Below, piece by piece: positions 19,571 through 30,200 of a stretch of 64,000 bases of DNA. A program made the position numbers and the translations under genes. The notes under the pieces were generated by a model. That model worked only from the letters and a program-made list of their open reading frames with translations, had not been told where the DNA came from and did no database searches. The stretch lies in contig JACKLX010000001.1 of the NCBI GenBank assembly GCA_024235695.1, forward strand, positions 186,001 through 250,000. Direction: 5' to 3'. This stretch comes from Accumulibacter sp. GTDB taxonomy: Bacteria > Pseudomonadota > Gammaproteobacteria > Burkholderiales > Rhodocyclaceae. The stretch's first letter is position 1; each line of letters begins with the position of its first letter.

Positions 19571-22465
19571 ATGACACAAATCGTCAATCTGTCCGGCAGC
19601 CAGGACATCAACGGCATTCTCTGGGGTTGGGTGTGGGGCGACGGCGGCCCTGAAAATCTGACTTTTTCGTTCCCCACCGGTACGGCGGAATATACCGATA
19701 ACGGCTACACGTCCATTACCAACTTCAGTTCCTTCAACGCCATGCAACAGACGGCGGTCCGCACGGCCTTGGCCAATGTCGCCAGCTTTAGCAACCTGAC
19801 CTTTACCGAGACGACGGCTACATTCGCGGTTCTACGATATGCGGACGCTACTTCGATCTTCTACACGACTGACACCTCTGTCGCCACGCACACGAAGACC
19901 GACCCGCTGGGTACCGCCGAAGCGAACCCGCCCGAATTGGGATTCGGCGGCACCGCGCCATTTTCGGCCCCCTATGCGCAAGGCGACAGCTGGTACAACG
20001 GTTACCTCAGTCCCCTGCTCGGCAGTTTCCAGTATGCTGCAGGCATCATGCACGAGACCGGCCACAACCTTGGTTTGAAGCATGGCCACGTCACCCAAGA
20101 CGGTCATGGCATCACCTTCCCAATGCTGCCCGCCGATCACAATTCGTATGAATACTCGGTGATGACCTACAGCCAGTTTCCGGGCGACAACGCGACTAAC
20201 GGCGACAACGCACCTGATCATCCAACCACCTACATGCAGAATGACATCGCCGCATTGCAGTACCTGTACGGCGCCAATTACGGCGCTAGTGCCCACAACG
20301 GCAATACAACCTACACCTGGAGCACGGCGACTGGCCAGTGGTTCATCGATGGCGTTGGTCAGGGCGCACCGCAGACGAACTTCGTGCTGATGACCCTCTG
20401 GGATGGCGGCGGCATCGATACCTACGATTTTTCCAATTACACCACCAACCTCTCGGTCGACCTCGCTCCAGGAGCGTGGACCATCCTCGACACGAGTTCA
20501 GCGCACCTGCAGCGCGCCGATCTGGGCAACAACGGAGCAGGTGGCGCCGAGTATTTCGCTCGCGGCAATATCGCCAACGCCCTGGCCGATCCGAACAATC
20601 CCACCGAGACCACGTCCCTCATCGAGAATGCCGTCGGTGGATCGGGCGCCGACACCCTTCTCGGCAATGCCATCGACAATACGCTCACGGGCGGTGGCGG
20701 TGACGACACGATAGACGGTCGGGGCGGTGACGACACCGTTGTCTACAGCGGAGCCCGATCGCAATACGCGACGTCAGATGTCAGCGGCTCGGTTCGCATC
20801 GAGGATCAGCGTTTCGGGACGCCGGACGGGACGGATACCGTGTCAAACGTCGAGTTCTTCCGGTTCGCCAACCGAACCTACACGCGCAGCGAGGTGCTCA
20901 ATCAGCCACCGGTGCTCTCGCCCGACAGCGGGTCACCACATGCCTTGACCGAACGCCTGGCAAGCACGAATTCCGGTAGCGCGGACGCGGTTTCCGGCAC
21001 ACTGCCGTTCACCGACGATGGCGGAGACACGCATACCGCGAGCACCCTCCTGAGTACCGCAATCTGGTCGGCTGGCGCCATCCCCGGGTCGACCTCAGCC
21101 GCGTTGGCCAGCGCGATGTCGGCCTCAATCAGTGTTGACAGCGCAGCGGGCTTACTCGCGTGGCAATTCAGTCTGACCGACAGACACGTCGACTTTCTCG
21201 CTGTGGGCGAGACTCTGCAAGCAATCTACGATGTCACGATCGCGGATCAACTGGGTAACAGCGCGACCCGACCGGTGACGATTGCCTTCACCGGTACGAA
21301 TGACGCGCCGGCAGTCGATTCTGGCAGCTCAGTCCTCGCGAAGTCGATCAACGAACTGCCTCTTGTGACTGGCAGCCCGGCGACCGATTCCGCATCCGGC
21401 GTGATCGCATTCTCCGACGCCGATCTCAATGACCGGCCAACGGCAACGGTCGACACCTCCCAACAGACCGTCAGCTGGCAAGATGCCACCCATGACTACA
21501 GCGCGGAACTGACCACCGCCCAGATGGCAACACTTCTACACGCCTTGCAGATTGCCGCAGAGGCCGGCAACACCAATAGTGGAAAGATCGACTGGAGCTA
21601 CAACATCTTCGACAGTGAGCTTGACTTCCTGGCTGTGGGTGAGAGCATCACCGTTACCAGTCCGGTCATCATCGACGACCATCACGGGGCGACAGTTGAT
21701 CCCAAGGTCGTGGTCACTCTGAACGGTGCCAACGACGCACCGATTGCTGTAGCCGACAGCAACGGGACAGCAAAGAGCAAGACGGTTGCTGTCTCCGCGT
21801 CGGCTGGCGTCCTTGGCAACGATAGCGATCCTGATGTCCACGACCAGGATGACTTGTTCGTCAGCCAGGTGAATGGCGCGTTGGGAAACGTCGGGCACAC
21901 GGTCAAAGGCAGCTACGGGTCACTGACCATGAACGCGGATGGCAGCTATGTTTATGCCGCCAACAAAGGGGCGCTGCCGGCGAAAATCGTCGCCCAGGAT
22001 ACGTTCGCCTACACCGTTGCAGATGGTCATGGCGGCACCGACACATCCACCCTCAGCATCGTCGTGTTCAATCCAGGCGTCAGCTACCAAGCGGGCATCA
22101 ACACGACATTGAACGGCGGCAACGGCCCAGACGTCCTTGACGGCTCCGCGGGACACGATATCCTGCTCGGCGGCAACGGCCCAGATGTCCTGATTGGCGG
22201 CGATGGCGATACGCTCACCGGCGGCAATGGGCCGGACACGTTCCTTTTCCGCCCCAACTTCGGCGCCAACACGATCACCGATTTCAACACAAACATCGAT
22301 GCGATCCAGTTCGACAGGTCGCTTTTCACGAGCGCAACCGACATCCTGAATCACACAACGGATACCACGGGCGGAGCCGTCATCACCGACGCAACTGGCG
22401 ATACGGTCACGCTTGTCGGCGTCACCCTTGCACAACTGCATGCGATCGATTTCTTCCTCGCTTGA
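19571..22465 (+). CDS. Secreted serralysin-like M10 metalloprotease with RTX repeats
   Basis: 964 aa, no Sec signal, as expected for type I secretion. The protease domain carries the zinc site HETGHNLGLKH (His161, Glu162, His165, His171) and a Met-turn SVMTYSQ (Met198). Glycine/Asp-rich RTX calcium repeats occur twice: ~356-395 (GGGGDDTIDGRGGDD) and ~848-895 (GGNGPDVLDGSAGHD and GGNGPDVLIGGDGD). Between them lie VCBS/cadherin-like modules (TNDAPAVDSG, ANDAPIAVADSNG, GVLGNDSDPD). The C-terminus ends in hydrophobic residues typical of type I substrates. A GGAGG ribosome-binding site precedes the ATG. No type I transporter is in the window. GC content and codon use are lower than in neighbouring genes, suggesting transfer. 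Confidence 0.92.
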   Translation: MTQIVNLSGSQDINGILWGWVWGDGGPENLTFSFPTGTAEYTDNGYTSITNFSSFNAMQQTAVRTALANVASFSNLTFTETTATFAVLRYADATSIFYTTDTSVATHTKTDPLGTAEANPPELGFGGTAPFSAPYAQGDSWYNGYLSPLLGSFQYAAGIMHETGHNLGLKHGHVTQDGHGITFPMLPADHNSYEYSVMTYSQFPGDNATNGDNAPDHPTTYMQNDIAALQYLYGANYGASAHNGNTTYTWSTATGQWFIDGVGQGAPQTNFVLMTLWDGGGIDTYDFSNYTTNLSVDLAPGAWTILDTSSAHLQRADLGNNGAGGAEYFARGNIANALADPNNPTETTSLIENAVGGSGADTLLGNAIDNTLTGGGGDDTIDGRGGDDTVVYSGARSQYATSDVSGSVRIEDQRFGTPDGTDTVSNVEFFRFANRTYTRSEVLNQPPVLSPDSGSPHALTERLASTNSGSADAVSGTLPFTDDGGDTHTASTLLSTAIWSAGAIPGSTSAALASAMSASISVDSAAGLLAWQFSLTDRHVDFLAVGETLQAIYDVTIADQLGNSATRPVTIAFTGTNDAPAVDSGSSVLAKSINELPLVTGSPATDSASGVIAFSDADLNDRPTATVDTSQQTVSWQDATHDYSAELTTAQMATLLHALQIAAEAGNTNSGKIDWSYNIFDSELDFLAVGESITVTSPVIIDDHHGATVDPKVVVTLNGANDAPIAVADSNGTAKSKTVAVSASAGVLGNDSDPDVHDQDDLFVSQVNGALGNVGHTVKGSYGSLTMNADGSYVYAANKGALPAKIVAQDTFAYTVADGHGGTDTSTLSIVVFNPGVSYQAGINTTLNGGNGPDVLDGSAGHDILLGGNGPDVLIGGDGDTLTGGNGPDTFLFRPNFGANTITDFNTNIDAIQFDRSLFTSATDILNHTTDTTGGAVITDATGDTVTLVGVTLAQLHAIDFFLA

Positions 22466-22607
22466 GGAGGGCGGCTGGGCACTGTTCGGCGTTATCATCG
22501 GGAAGAGAAGGCCATGAATTCCCCCGTTCAGTTCCCAGATGACATCGCCGATGGCCGTCGTCGACCGCACTGAGCGATCACTGGCCAACTAACGCCAGGT
22601 ACCTACT

Positions 22608-22961
22608 ATGCGACATCTGTTGAAACTGGCCATGGCCGCGACGACCATGGGCATCGTGTCTATCACCTTGGCTGGAAATGCTGGTTCACACAACAGTCTC
22701 TCGGCATCGCCGACGTTCGGAACAGCGCCCCTTGAGGTGACATTTTCAGGCACGGGCTCGGGAGATTCCGAGGGCATCATGCTGCTGGATTTTGGAGATG
22801 GCCAAACGGACGATTCCATTTCGCCCATTCGCACGTTCACACGAACGCATACCTATGCTGTGGCCGGATCGTACACGGCTGAACTCAAGAGCGGAGCATT
22901 TGGTGGGCAAAGGGCGACGACGCTGATCACTGTGGCGAGAGTGACAATCACCGTCCAGTGA
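22608..22961 (+). CDS. Exported PKD-domain protein
   Basis: 117 aa. Signal peptide (LLKLAMAATTMGIVSITLAGNAG) then a single PKD domain: SASPTFGTAPLEVTFSGTGSGDS, LDFGDGQTDD, and HTYAVAGSYTAEL. PKD domains are extracellular beta-sandwich modules for protein or glycan contact. The gene lies 142 nt downstream of the M10 protease, on the same strand and with the same lower GC, so it may belong to the same acquired segment. Confidence 0.8.
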   Translation: MRHLLKLAMAATTMGIVSITLAGNAGSHNSLSASPTFGTAPLEVTFSGTGSGDSEGIMLLDFGDGQTDDSISPIRTFTRTHTYAVAGSYTAELKSGAFGGQRATTLITVARVTITVQ

Positions 22962-23225
22962 GCGAGGTGGCATACAACTCAGGCGCCGCCGCCGAGTGTT
23001 TTTCCTACCGTACGGTTAGCAGTGCTCCTGTGGGTCTTGGTGCGACATTCAACGGGTCCAGGTCGTTTCGCGTGGAACGGGCGCCGGCCGCCCTCGGCGG
23101 CCCCGCGCGCGCGCCAACCAACAAAGGCAACGTTGAGGGCGCTGCCCAGGGCGCGCGGAGCCCGGCGAAGCGAACCTGCAGTGGTCAAGTTGTTTCGGAC
23201 ACCGGGTTTGAGGCTCCCTTGCCCG

Positions 23226-24110
23226 TTACAGACCCAGCGGCGAGAGATCGAGCCGCCCATTGGTCATCGCCGGGCACCAGAAATAGGCGCCCGACTCGGG
23301 CCGGGTGAACCGGAACAAGGCGTCGACAATGCCGTCGTCGATGCCGACCATTCGCCGCAGCTGCGCTTCGAAGGCGTCAAGGGAGGCGCCGAAGGCGACG
23401 AACATCAGGCCTGCCCGCGTGCCGTCGGCCCAGGGCATCGAACGGCGCAGGACGAAAGCCTCCGGCGTGAAACTCTCCTGCGCCGTCCGTTTGACGTGCG
23501 CCGACGCCGGCGCGTCGTCGATCTCCTGATTGTCGAGCCGACGACGACCGATGGCAAGGTCCTGTTCTTCCGCCGACATGCCGGCCAAACGCGCGAAGTC
23601 GTGCGCCCAGCGCTGGACGGCGACAAAGCTCGATCCCGCGAGTTCCGGACGGCCATCGGCAGCGACGATCGCGGCAGCCAGCGCGGCGTCTCCGGTCGGG
23701 TTCTCGGTACCGTCCTCGTAACCGGAAAGGTCGCGTCCGCCGGCATGAACGAAGGCGTCGCGGGTGTCGTCCAGGGCGAAGGCCGGCGCCAGGGTGTCTT
23801 CGATGCGCCTGGCGCGATGCAGGAGTTCGCCACGATCGTCGCCGCGCAGCCAGACCCACAGTGCGGCCGGCGTTGCCGGCAATTCGAGCCCGCGGCCGGC
23901 GAGCGCCGGGAAGCTGTGCAAACCGTCGATCTCGCCGGCCAGCGCCGACACCAGCGAATGGCCGAGGCCGACCACCGTCGCTTCGCCGTCGGCCAGTTCA
24001 CGCAGGGCCCGCAGGCCATCGCCGGCCGCCGCCGGGGCTTGCAGCGCGAAGCACTGGTAACGCGCAAGAGGTGGCAGTGGCTGCAGGATGCCGGCTTGTG
24101 GTGTATTCAT
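23226..24110 (-). CDS. DyP-type haem peroxidase
   Basis: 294 aa. The diagnostic GxxDG motif is GYEDGTENP (130-138; catalytic Asp133). A proximal haem-ligand His lies at 205 in SAHVKRTAQESF, and the distal Arg pair is in FVLRRSMPWADG. There is no Tat or Sec signal, so it is a cytoplasmic YfeX-like (class P/B) enzyme rather than the exported EfeB type. These enzymes reduce peroxide and oxidise dyes or porphyrin substrates. It lies downstream of a TIR-protein gene but with a 170-nt gap, so a shared transcript is uncertain. Confidence 0.92.
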   Translation of the reverse strand: MNTPQAGILQPLPPLARYQCFALQAPAAAGDGLRALRELADGEATVVGLGHSLVSALAGEIDGLHSFPALAGRGLELPATPAALWVWLRGDDRGELLHRARRIEDTLAPAFALDDTRDAFVHAGGRDLSGYEDGTENPTGDAALAAAIVAADGRPELAGSSFVAVQRWAHDFARLAGMSAEEQDLAIGRRRLDNQEIDDAPASAHVKRTAQESFTPEAFVLRRSMPWADGTRAGLMFVAFGASLDAFEAQLRRMVGIDDGIVDALFRFTRPESGAYFWCPAMTNGRLDLSPLGL

Positions 24111-24281
24111 CGCAAGTCTCGTGTGGTTTCAGGAAATCCCCGTCAGGGCGGTGACATGGCCCTGACGGCCGGGCTGGCTCGGCGCCTCGCAGGCGGGTCG
24201 GCGCGCGGCGGCTCTCGATCGGCGCGGCTGGCGATGGCGGCGGAGAACTCGAGAACGGGCATCGGCGGAGAATCCACGGCC

Positions 24282-25202
24282 TCATTTCCGCCGGCTGCCG
24301 GTGTAGGCCAGTTCATTGTGCGGATTGAAGGTCAACAGGGGGGGATCGCGATCGAGGTTGAGCATGAATGGCGTATCGCCGTCGGCATTGACGATCTGAT
24401 TTTCGACCCGCGTCAAGCGCACGTCAATGGTCGCCAGTCGAGCATGGTCGGAACTGACGCGGACCGTCGACCGGTCGATCTTCACGACCCTGACGCCGAC
24501 ATCGCTGCGCGAACTGCCCTTCGAGTCCGCCGTCACCTCGCCGAAATAGCTGCCAGCGACCAGGTCGGCAAGTTCAAGGTCGGTGGCAAGCGGCTTCTCC
24601 CCGGCGGACGACGCGCCGGACTGGCGCCCGGCGTGCTGGCCGACGGTCACGCCCGGCTGATCGGGTGGTGGCGCCGGGGCGTCGAGCCCGGCGCCAACAA
24701 CTGCCGCAATCACCGCAATCGTCACCACCGTTGCCAGAATGGCGGCCAGCCGGCGACCACTCGGCCATCGCCGACGCGCTGCGCCGAGAGTCGTCGCTGG
24801 CCGCCGCGGGGCGCTGCCAAGCGCGGCAGCGACGCCTTCGCACAGCGTCTGCAAGCCACGGTGGGATGCTTCGCCATGCCAGTCGAGCAATTCCGCCGCT
24901 TGCCGGCGCCGGAACTCGAGCGGCGGCTTGACGCGATCGATCATCACCGGCACCAGTACACCGCGCTGCAAACCGACGGTCGCTTCGTTGTTCACCCACT
25001 CCGATGCTACCGAGTACCTGGACCAGAGTACGACGACGCTGCCGGCGGTTTCCAGCTCGCGCTCGATCGCCCGATCATAGGGCTGTCCGGCAACGATCTT
25101 GCGATCCCACCAGACCGACCAGCCGGTCGTGGCAAGCACCCTGGCCAGACTTTCGGCCTGCTCCCGGTCTTCGCTGGCATAGCTGACAAAGACGTCACTC
25201 AT
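24282..25202 (-). CDS. TIR-domain membrane protein with uncharacterised C-terminal domain
   Basis: 306 aa. Start at 25202 (MSDVFVSYASEDR) after a GAGGTG ribosome-binding site. TIR domain at ~2-125: FVSYASEDREQAESLA, WSVWWDRKIVAGQPYDRAIE, VVVLWSRYSVASEWV and Glu73 in NNEATVGL, the position of the catalytic Glu in TIR NADases. One transmembrane helix lies at ~155-177 (RLAAILATVVTIAVIAAVVG), then a Pro/Gly-rich linker. A C-terminal ~90-residue beta-rich domain follows (LVAGSYFGEVTADSKGSSRS, VRVSSDHARLATIDVRLTR) and ends TGSRRK. I cannot name that domain. The protein is independent of the TIR-CHASE2 gene at 4.7 kb. Confidence 0.82.
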   Translation of the reverse strand: MSDVFVSYASEDREQAESLARVLATTGWSVWWDRKIVAGQPYDRAIERELETAGSVVVLWSRYSVASEWVNNEATVGLQRGVLVPVMIDRVKPPLEFRRRQAAELLDWHGEASHRGLQTLCEGVAAALGSAPRRPATTLGAARRRWPSGRRLAAILATVVTIAVIAAVVGAGLDAPAPPPDQPGVTVGQHAGRQSGASSAGEKPLATDLELADLVAGSYFGEVTADSKGSSRSDVGVRVVKIDRSTVRVSSDHARLATIDVRLTRVENQIVNADGDTPFMLNLDRDPPLLTFNPHNELAYTGSRRK

Positions 25203-25320
25203 CGGCCACCTCGCGGCGCCGACCTGGTCGTGCATGCCGACTCGCCAGCGTCGGCGCACGACGCCATGGTCGCAAGGAATGTCCTGGCGCCAATTCGTTC
25301 GACCGGCCCGTGCGGCTCAC

Positions 25321-25614
25321 TCAGCGACTGGCGATCGGCGCGAAACCGTCGCTGGTGCCGATTTCCGCGACGTTGCCCTGGTTGCTGAGGACGCTGTCAA
25401 CACGCGCCATGGCTGGCCCGCGATGCGCCCAGACGATCAAGGCGTCTACCGCCTCGACGGGACCGCGGACCAGCGCCTCGACGCTGCCGTCGCGCCGGTT
25501 GCGCACCCAGCCGGAGAGGCCCAGTCGCTGGGCTTCGGCGCTCAGCGCCCAGCGATAGCCGACGCCCTGGACGCGACCACGGATACGCAGATTGCGGCAG
25601 ATGACTTCGCTCAT
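25321..25614 (-). CDS. acyP: Acylphosphatase
   Basis: 97 aa, normal length. Hydrolyses acyl-phosphates in the cytoplasm. The phosphate-binding loop GRVQGVGYR contains catalytic Arg21, and GWVRNRRDGSVEA contains catalytic Asn39. The usual C-terminal block is altered after PAMARVDSV, ending in a tail unlike most family members (GTSDGFAPIASR). It is divergent from the DAB-type operon. Confidence 0.93.
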   Translation of the reverse strand: MSEVICRNLRIRGRVQGVGYRWALSAEAQRLGLSGWVRNRRDGSVEALVRGPVEAVDALIVWAHRGPAMARVDSVLSNQGNVAEIGTSDGFAPIASR

Positions 25615-25672
25615 TGTTCGATTGACGACCTGGCAAGCGGGCTGGCGGGGAGGAAACCCCCGGCAATGCTGG

Positions 25673-25678
25673 CATAAT
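25673..25678 (+). promoter_or_regulatory. -10-like element before the DAB-type operon
   Basis: CATAAT, five of six bases of the consensus, in the gap between acyP and the first antiporter gene. Transcription would begin near 25685, which excludes the upstream GTG at 25680 as the start of the first gene. The -35 is poor. Confidence 0.35.
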
Positions 25679-25742
25679 CGTGGTCGATGACAAGAAGAAT
25701 TTCAAGGGGAGCCGCAGCGCTGCAAGGCGCCGTCGCGTGTCG

Positions 25743-27215
25743 ATGCTGAAAACCCTGCTGCTGCTGCCACTGGTCGGTGCCGCTCTGTTGGCGCTGCTGC
25801 CGGGCCGCCGGGTCGATCTGCTGCGCCACCTGGCAAGCATCGCCGCCGCCGCGACGATGCTTTGCGCCGGCCTGCTGCTGTTCAGTTTCGACCCGGCGAT
25901 CGGCGACATCCAGCTCTTCGAAACGCGACCGTGGAATCCGCGCGTCGGCTCGAGCCTGGCGCTTGGTGTCGACGGCGTGTCGATGCCGATGCTGGTGCTG
26001 GCGACCGTGCTCTGCTTCGTCGCGATCGTCTCGTCGACCGGCGTGCGCAACGGCGCCAAGCTCTACTTCTCGCTGATCCTGGTTCTCGAAACTTCCCTGC
26101 TGGTCGTTTTTGCCGCCCGCGACTGGTCGCTGTTCTACGTCTTCTGGGAACTGACGCTGATCCCGCTGTTCTTCCTGATCGACCGTCTGGGCGGCGCCAA
26201 CCGCCACCGCGCAGCACTGAATTTCGTGCTGTACACGCTCGGCGGCTCGGTGTTCATGCTGATCGCACTGCTGCTGCTCTACGACGTCGCCCCCGGCCAC
26301 AGCTTCGCCATGGCCGACATGGCTGCCGGCAGCGCACAACTGCCCGAGCGCACGCAGCTGCTGGTGTTTCTCGGCCTGCTGCTCGGTTTCGGCGTCAAGA
26401 TGCCGATCGTGCCGCTGCACGGCTGGTTGCCGCTGGCGCACGTCGAGGCGCCGAGCCCGATTTCCATCCTGCTCTCGGGAATCCTCCTGAAGATGGGTGC
26501 CTACGGGCTGATCCGCGCCGCCTGGACCCTGCCAGCGGCGGTGCAGGCGCTACAGGACTGGCTGGCGCTGCTCGCCCTGATCAGCCTGATTTACGGCGCC
26601 GTTCTGGCCTGGCGGCAGACCGATCTGAAAGCCATGATCGCCTACTCGTCGATCTCGCACATGGGCGTCGTGCTGCTTGGCATCGCCGCGCTCAACGAGG
26701 CCGGGCTGAACGGCGCCGTGACGCAGATGGTCGCGCACGGCCTGGTGGCCGGGCTGCTGTTCCTGCTGATCGGCCTGCTCTACGAGCGCACGCACAACCG
26801 CGATCTGGCCGCCTACGGTTCGCTCAACCGCGTCGCACCACGCTTCGCGGTATTCATCGTCCTGACCCTGCTGGCGTCGATCGGCCTGCCTGGAAGCGCC
26901 GGCTTCATCGCCGAGTTGCAGGTGCTGGTCGGCGCCTACGGCCGCTGGGGCGGCTGGCTGGTGCTGCTGTCGATCGGTGTGCTGATCTCCGCAGCCTACG
27001 CGCTGCGCGCGATTCGCTGTTTGTCGACCGGCCCGGAGCGACCCTTCGCCGGGGCGCCGGCTGGCGTCGCGACCTTCGCCGACCTCAACCGCGGCGAAAC
27101 GGCAACCGCCGCGCTGCTCGGTGTCGGGATCGTCGGCATCGGTTTCTATCCGGCACCACTGCTCGGCCTGATGGCCGCGTCGGTGGCCCGCCTGGCGCAG
27201 CAGTTCGGTGGCTGA
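25743..27215 (+). CDS. NuoM-like antiporter subunit, DAB-type operon
   Basis: 490-aa polytopic membrane protein of the proton-antiporter family (NuoL/M/N, MrpA/D). The transmembrane-channel residues are present: Glu in VFWELTLIPLFFL and Lys in GFGVKMPIVPLHGWLP, followed by HVEAPSPISILLSGILLKMGAYG. The ATG at 25743 begins at the usual hydrophobic N-terminus; an in-frame GTG at 25680 would add 21 basic residues and lies at the likely promoter. It is the first gene of five that abut or overlap. No redox or quinone-binding NDH-1 subunit is nearby, so this is not respiratory complex I. Confidence 0.88.
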   Translation: MLKTLLLLPLVGAALLALLPGRRVDLLRHLASIAAAATMLCAGLLLFSFDPAIGDIQLFETRPWNPRVGSSLALGVDGVSMPMLVLATVLCFVAIVSSTGVRNGAKLYFSLILVLETSLLVVFAARDWSLFYVFWELTLIPLFFLIDRLGGANRHRAALNFVLYTLGGSVFMLIALLLLYDVAPGHSFAMADMAAGSAQLPERTQLLVFLGLLLGFGVKMPIVPLHGWLPLAHVEAPSPISILLSGILLKMGAYGLIRAAWTLPAAVQALQDWLALLALISLIYGAVLAWRQTDLKAMIAYSSISHMGVVLLGIAALNEAGLNGAVTQMVAHGLVAGLLFLLIGLLYERTHNRDLAAYGSLNRVAPRFAVFIVLTLLASIGLPGSAGFIAELQVLVGAYGRWGGWLVLLSIGVLISAAYALRAIRCLSTGPERPFAGAPAGVATFADLNRGETATAALLGVGIVGIGFYPAPLLGLMAASVARLAQQFGG

Positions 27216-30200
27216 GTGGTGACGCCTGCAACTCCCGACGCTGCCCTGACGAATGGCGGCCCGGCGCCGGCGTCGGAGGCGCCCGCTTCACTGGTGCGGA
27301 TCAAGGCCTGCCTGGCAGAACTCGAACATCTGCTGCCGGCACAGGCGCCGTTGCGCGATTTCGTTCACCACAACACCCTGCATGCCTTTCAGCACTTGCC
27401 GTTTGCCGAGGCCTGCAGCACCGCCGCGCGCCTCACCGGTGGCCGTCCGTGGCTCGCCGAGGAGCGCTGTCGTGAGCTCTTCCGGCAGGGGCGAATAAAC
27501 GCCACCGACATCGACGCCGCACTGCGGCAGCTGCCGGAGCTGCGGCCGGACGAAGTCTTGTGCTGCAGCAAGGAACGGACGCTTTGCCGCGGCGAAATCC
27601 TGCAGGTGGCGCTTCGCCATCCGTCGGCGACGCTCTCGCCGGTGCAGTTGCGCTGGCAGGCCGAGGAGCACGCGCTTTTCGAGGCCTTGCCGGCCGATCT
27701 CGACCCGGCGCAGCGGCAACGCCTGCTGGCCGCTGCCGGCGGCGTGCACGAGCAGGCCGCCGTCGCCGACCTGTGGGCGGCGGCTTGCGAACTGCACGCC
27801 GCTGCCGTACCGATGGCCGTCGCGGCGCCGGCTGGCGACGGACTTGCCGAGCTCGGCTGGGGGCGGGAGCGCGTCGAAGGCGGGAGACCTGGCGACGACG
27901 CCGCCGACGCTTCGCACGCGAGCGCCCTTTGGCTCTGGCAGGAAATGCGGGCCGGCCTCGGCGAACGCTGGACGCTGGCGGCGCTGCTCGCGCACCTCTG
28001 CGGTGAGGACCTGCGCACGGCGCTGCAGCCGACGCTGATTCGCCATCTCGGCGCACATCTCGATCAGGGCCTGGCGGCCTGGCCAAACCCGGCGCGCGAC
28101 CAGGGCTTCTACGCCGCGTGGCGGCACAGCGCCGGCAACGACTGGGCGTGGGAGCTCGACGAATTCGCCGACGCCCGCGACGACATCGCGCTGTTGCCCG
28201 ACGACCCACTGCTGGTGATCGACGGCGAGCTGTCGCGCCTCGACGTCGCGCCGGCACAGCGGGCGGCGTATCTGCAAAGGCTGGCACTGGAACTGCCGGG
28301 CTGGGCCGGCATGTTCCATTGGCGCGAATCGCACGCAGCGCAAGCCGGCAGCGGCAAGGCGCCAGTGGCACTGAGCGATCTGCTGGCCGTGCGGCTGCTG
28401 CTCGAGCGCCTGCACGCGGAACAGCTGCTGCAGCGGCTGTGCGGCCTGCCGCTGCGCGTCTCGGAACTCGGCGACTACTTCACGGCGCAGCCGGCCGAGT
28501 TGTGGGTCAGACACGCGCGCGGCAGCGGCCGTTTGCCGGAAGAGCTGCTCGACGCGGTCGCCCCGCTGCTCGCCGGGCGTCCGACCGACGGCGTCGCCGA
28601 CTGGCAGCGTGTCTGGCGGCTGTTTCGCCAGCCAACCGCGGCCATGGCCAGGCGGCGCGGCTCACCGGCCCTGGCGGCGTGGCCGCTGTTGGCGCTGGCG
28701 CAGCGGCTGGCGCTGAGCGGTCGCGATTTGCGTGAAATCGGCGCCGCCGGCGCGGCGGCCTTGCTGAACTGCGCCGGCTCGCTGGCCAGCGCGCAGCGCG
28801 GGCTGCTCTGGCTGCTGGCTTACGAACATCACTACCGACAGCAGATTCTCGCCGCGCTGGCGGCCAACCATGGCCGCGTGCCGGCGACCTCGGGCGTCAT
28901 CGAAGCGCAGTTCGTGTTCTGCATGGACGACCGGGAGGAAGGTTCGCGACGGCACCTCGAGGAAGTCAATCCGGCCTTCGAGACCTTCGGCGCCGCCGGT
29001 TTCTTCGGCGTGCCGATGTTCTGGCAGGGGATCGACGACGAGACGCCGGCGGCGCTCTGCCCGATCGTCGTGCGACCGACGAACACGCTGCGCGAGGATC
29101 CGCCGGCCGGCGCCGAGGAAGCGCTGCGGCAACACCGACGGCGTCGGCAACTGCGCCTGGCGTGGCAGGAGAAGCTGCATCAGGGGAGCCGCCGCGGCTG
29201 GCTGCAGGCGTCGCTGCTGACCGTCGCTGCCGGCCCGGCAGCATTGCTGGCGCTGCTCGCCCGGACGCTTGCGCCGAGCCGTTTCGCGGCGCTCATCGAC
29301 GGTCGCCGCGAAGCCTTCGAGCGGCCCGTGCCGGGCGTTCCCGGCCTGACGGCAGAAGCCGCCGAAGCGGCGCGGCAGGCCAGCGCCGAGCAACCGCGTC
29401 GCGGTTTCAGCGAAGACGAACAGCTGGCACGGGTCGGTGGCTTCCTGCGCAGCATCGGTCTGACCGCCAACTTTGCGCCACTGGTAGTGATCGTCGGGCA
29501 CGGTTCGGACAGTCGCAACAACCCGCACCTGGCAGCCTACGACTGCGGCGCGTGTTCCGGCCGGCATGGCGGACCGAACGCGCGGGTCTTCGCCGCCCTG
29601 GCCAACCGGCCGCAGGTGCGCGCCCGACTGGCCGAGCAGGGCCTGGCGATCCCGCCGACGACGTACTTCGTCGGTGCCGAGCACAATACCTGCGACGAGA
29701 GCTACCTGTGGTACGACCTCGAGCAGTTGCCGGCGAGCCATCGGCAGGCATTCGCAGCGCTGCGCGCCGACTGTGCGCGGGCAGCCGGCCTGCACGCCGT
29801 CGAGCGCTGCCGCCGTTTTGCCTCGGCGCCGCGCGACCCCTCGCCGAGGCAAGCGCAGCGGCATCTCGCAGACCGCCGCCAGGACCTCGCGCAGGCGCGT
29901 CCCGAACTCGGGCATGCCACCGTCGCCAGCGCTTTCATCGGCCGGCGGACGATGAGCCGCGGCGCCTTCTTCGATCGCCGCGTCTTCCTGATCTCCTACG
30001 ACCCCTTGCCCGACGTCGACGGCCGCATCCTCGAAGCGACGCTGCTGGCGGCCGGGCCGGTCGGCGCCGGGATCAACCTCGAGTACTATTTCTCGACCGT
30101 AGACAACGAGGGTTTCGGCTGCGGCACGAAGGTGATGCACAATCTGGCCGGCCTCTTTGGCGTCATGCAGGGCGCCAGTTCCGACCTGCGCACCGGCCTG

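Noticed and set aside
19340-19747. 135-codon minus-strand frame before and into the M10 protease
   Set aside because: Most of it is antisense to the protease N-terminus; only the last ~45 residues look protein-like, with no ribosome-binding site.
22962-23225. GC-rich hairpins and a possible transposon end (GGCCGCC-CTC-GGCGGCC near 23086)
   Set aside because: No T-run, no inverted-repeat partner and no transposase sequence.
23022-25388. 788-codon plus-strand frame
   Set aside because: Runs antisense through DyP peroxidase and the TIR gene; no recognisable protein features.
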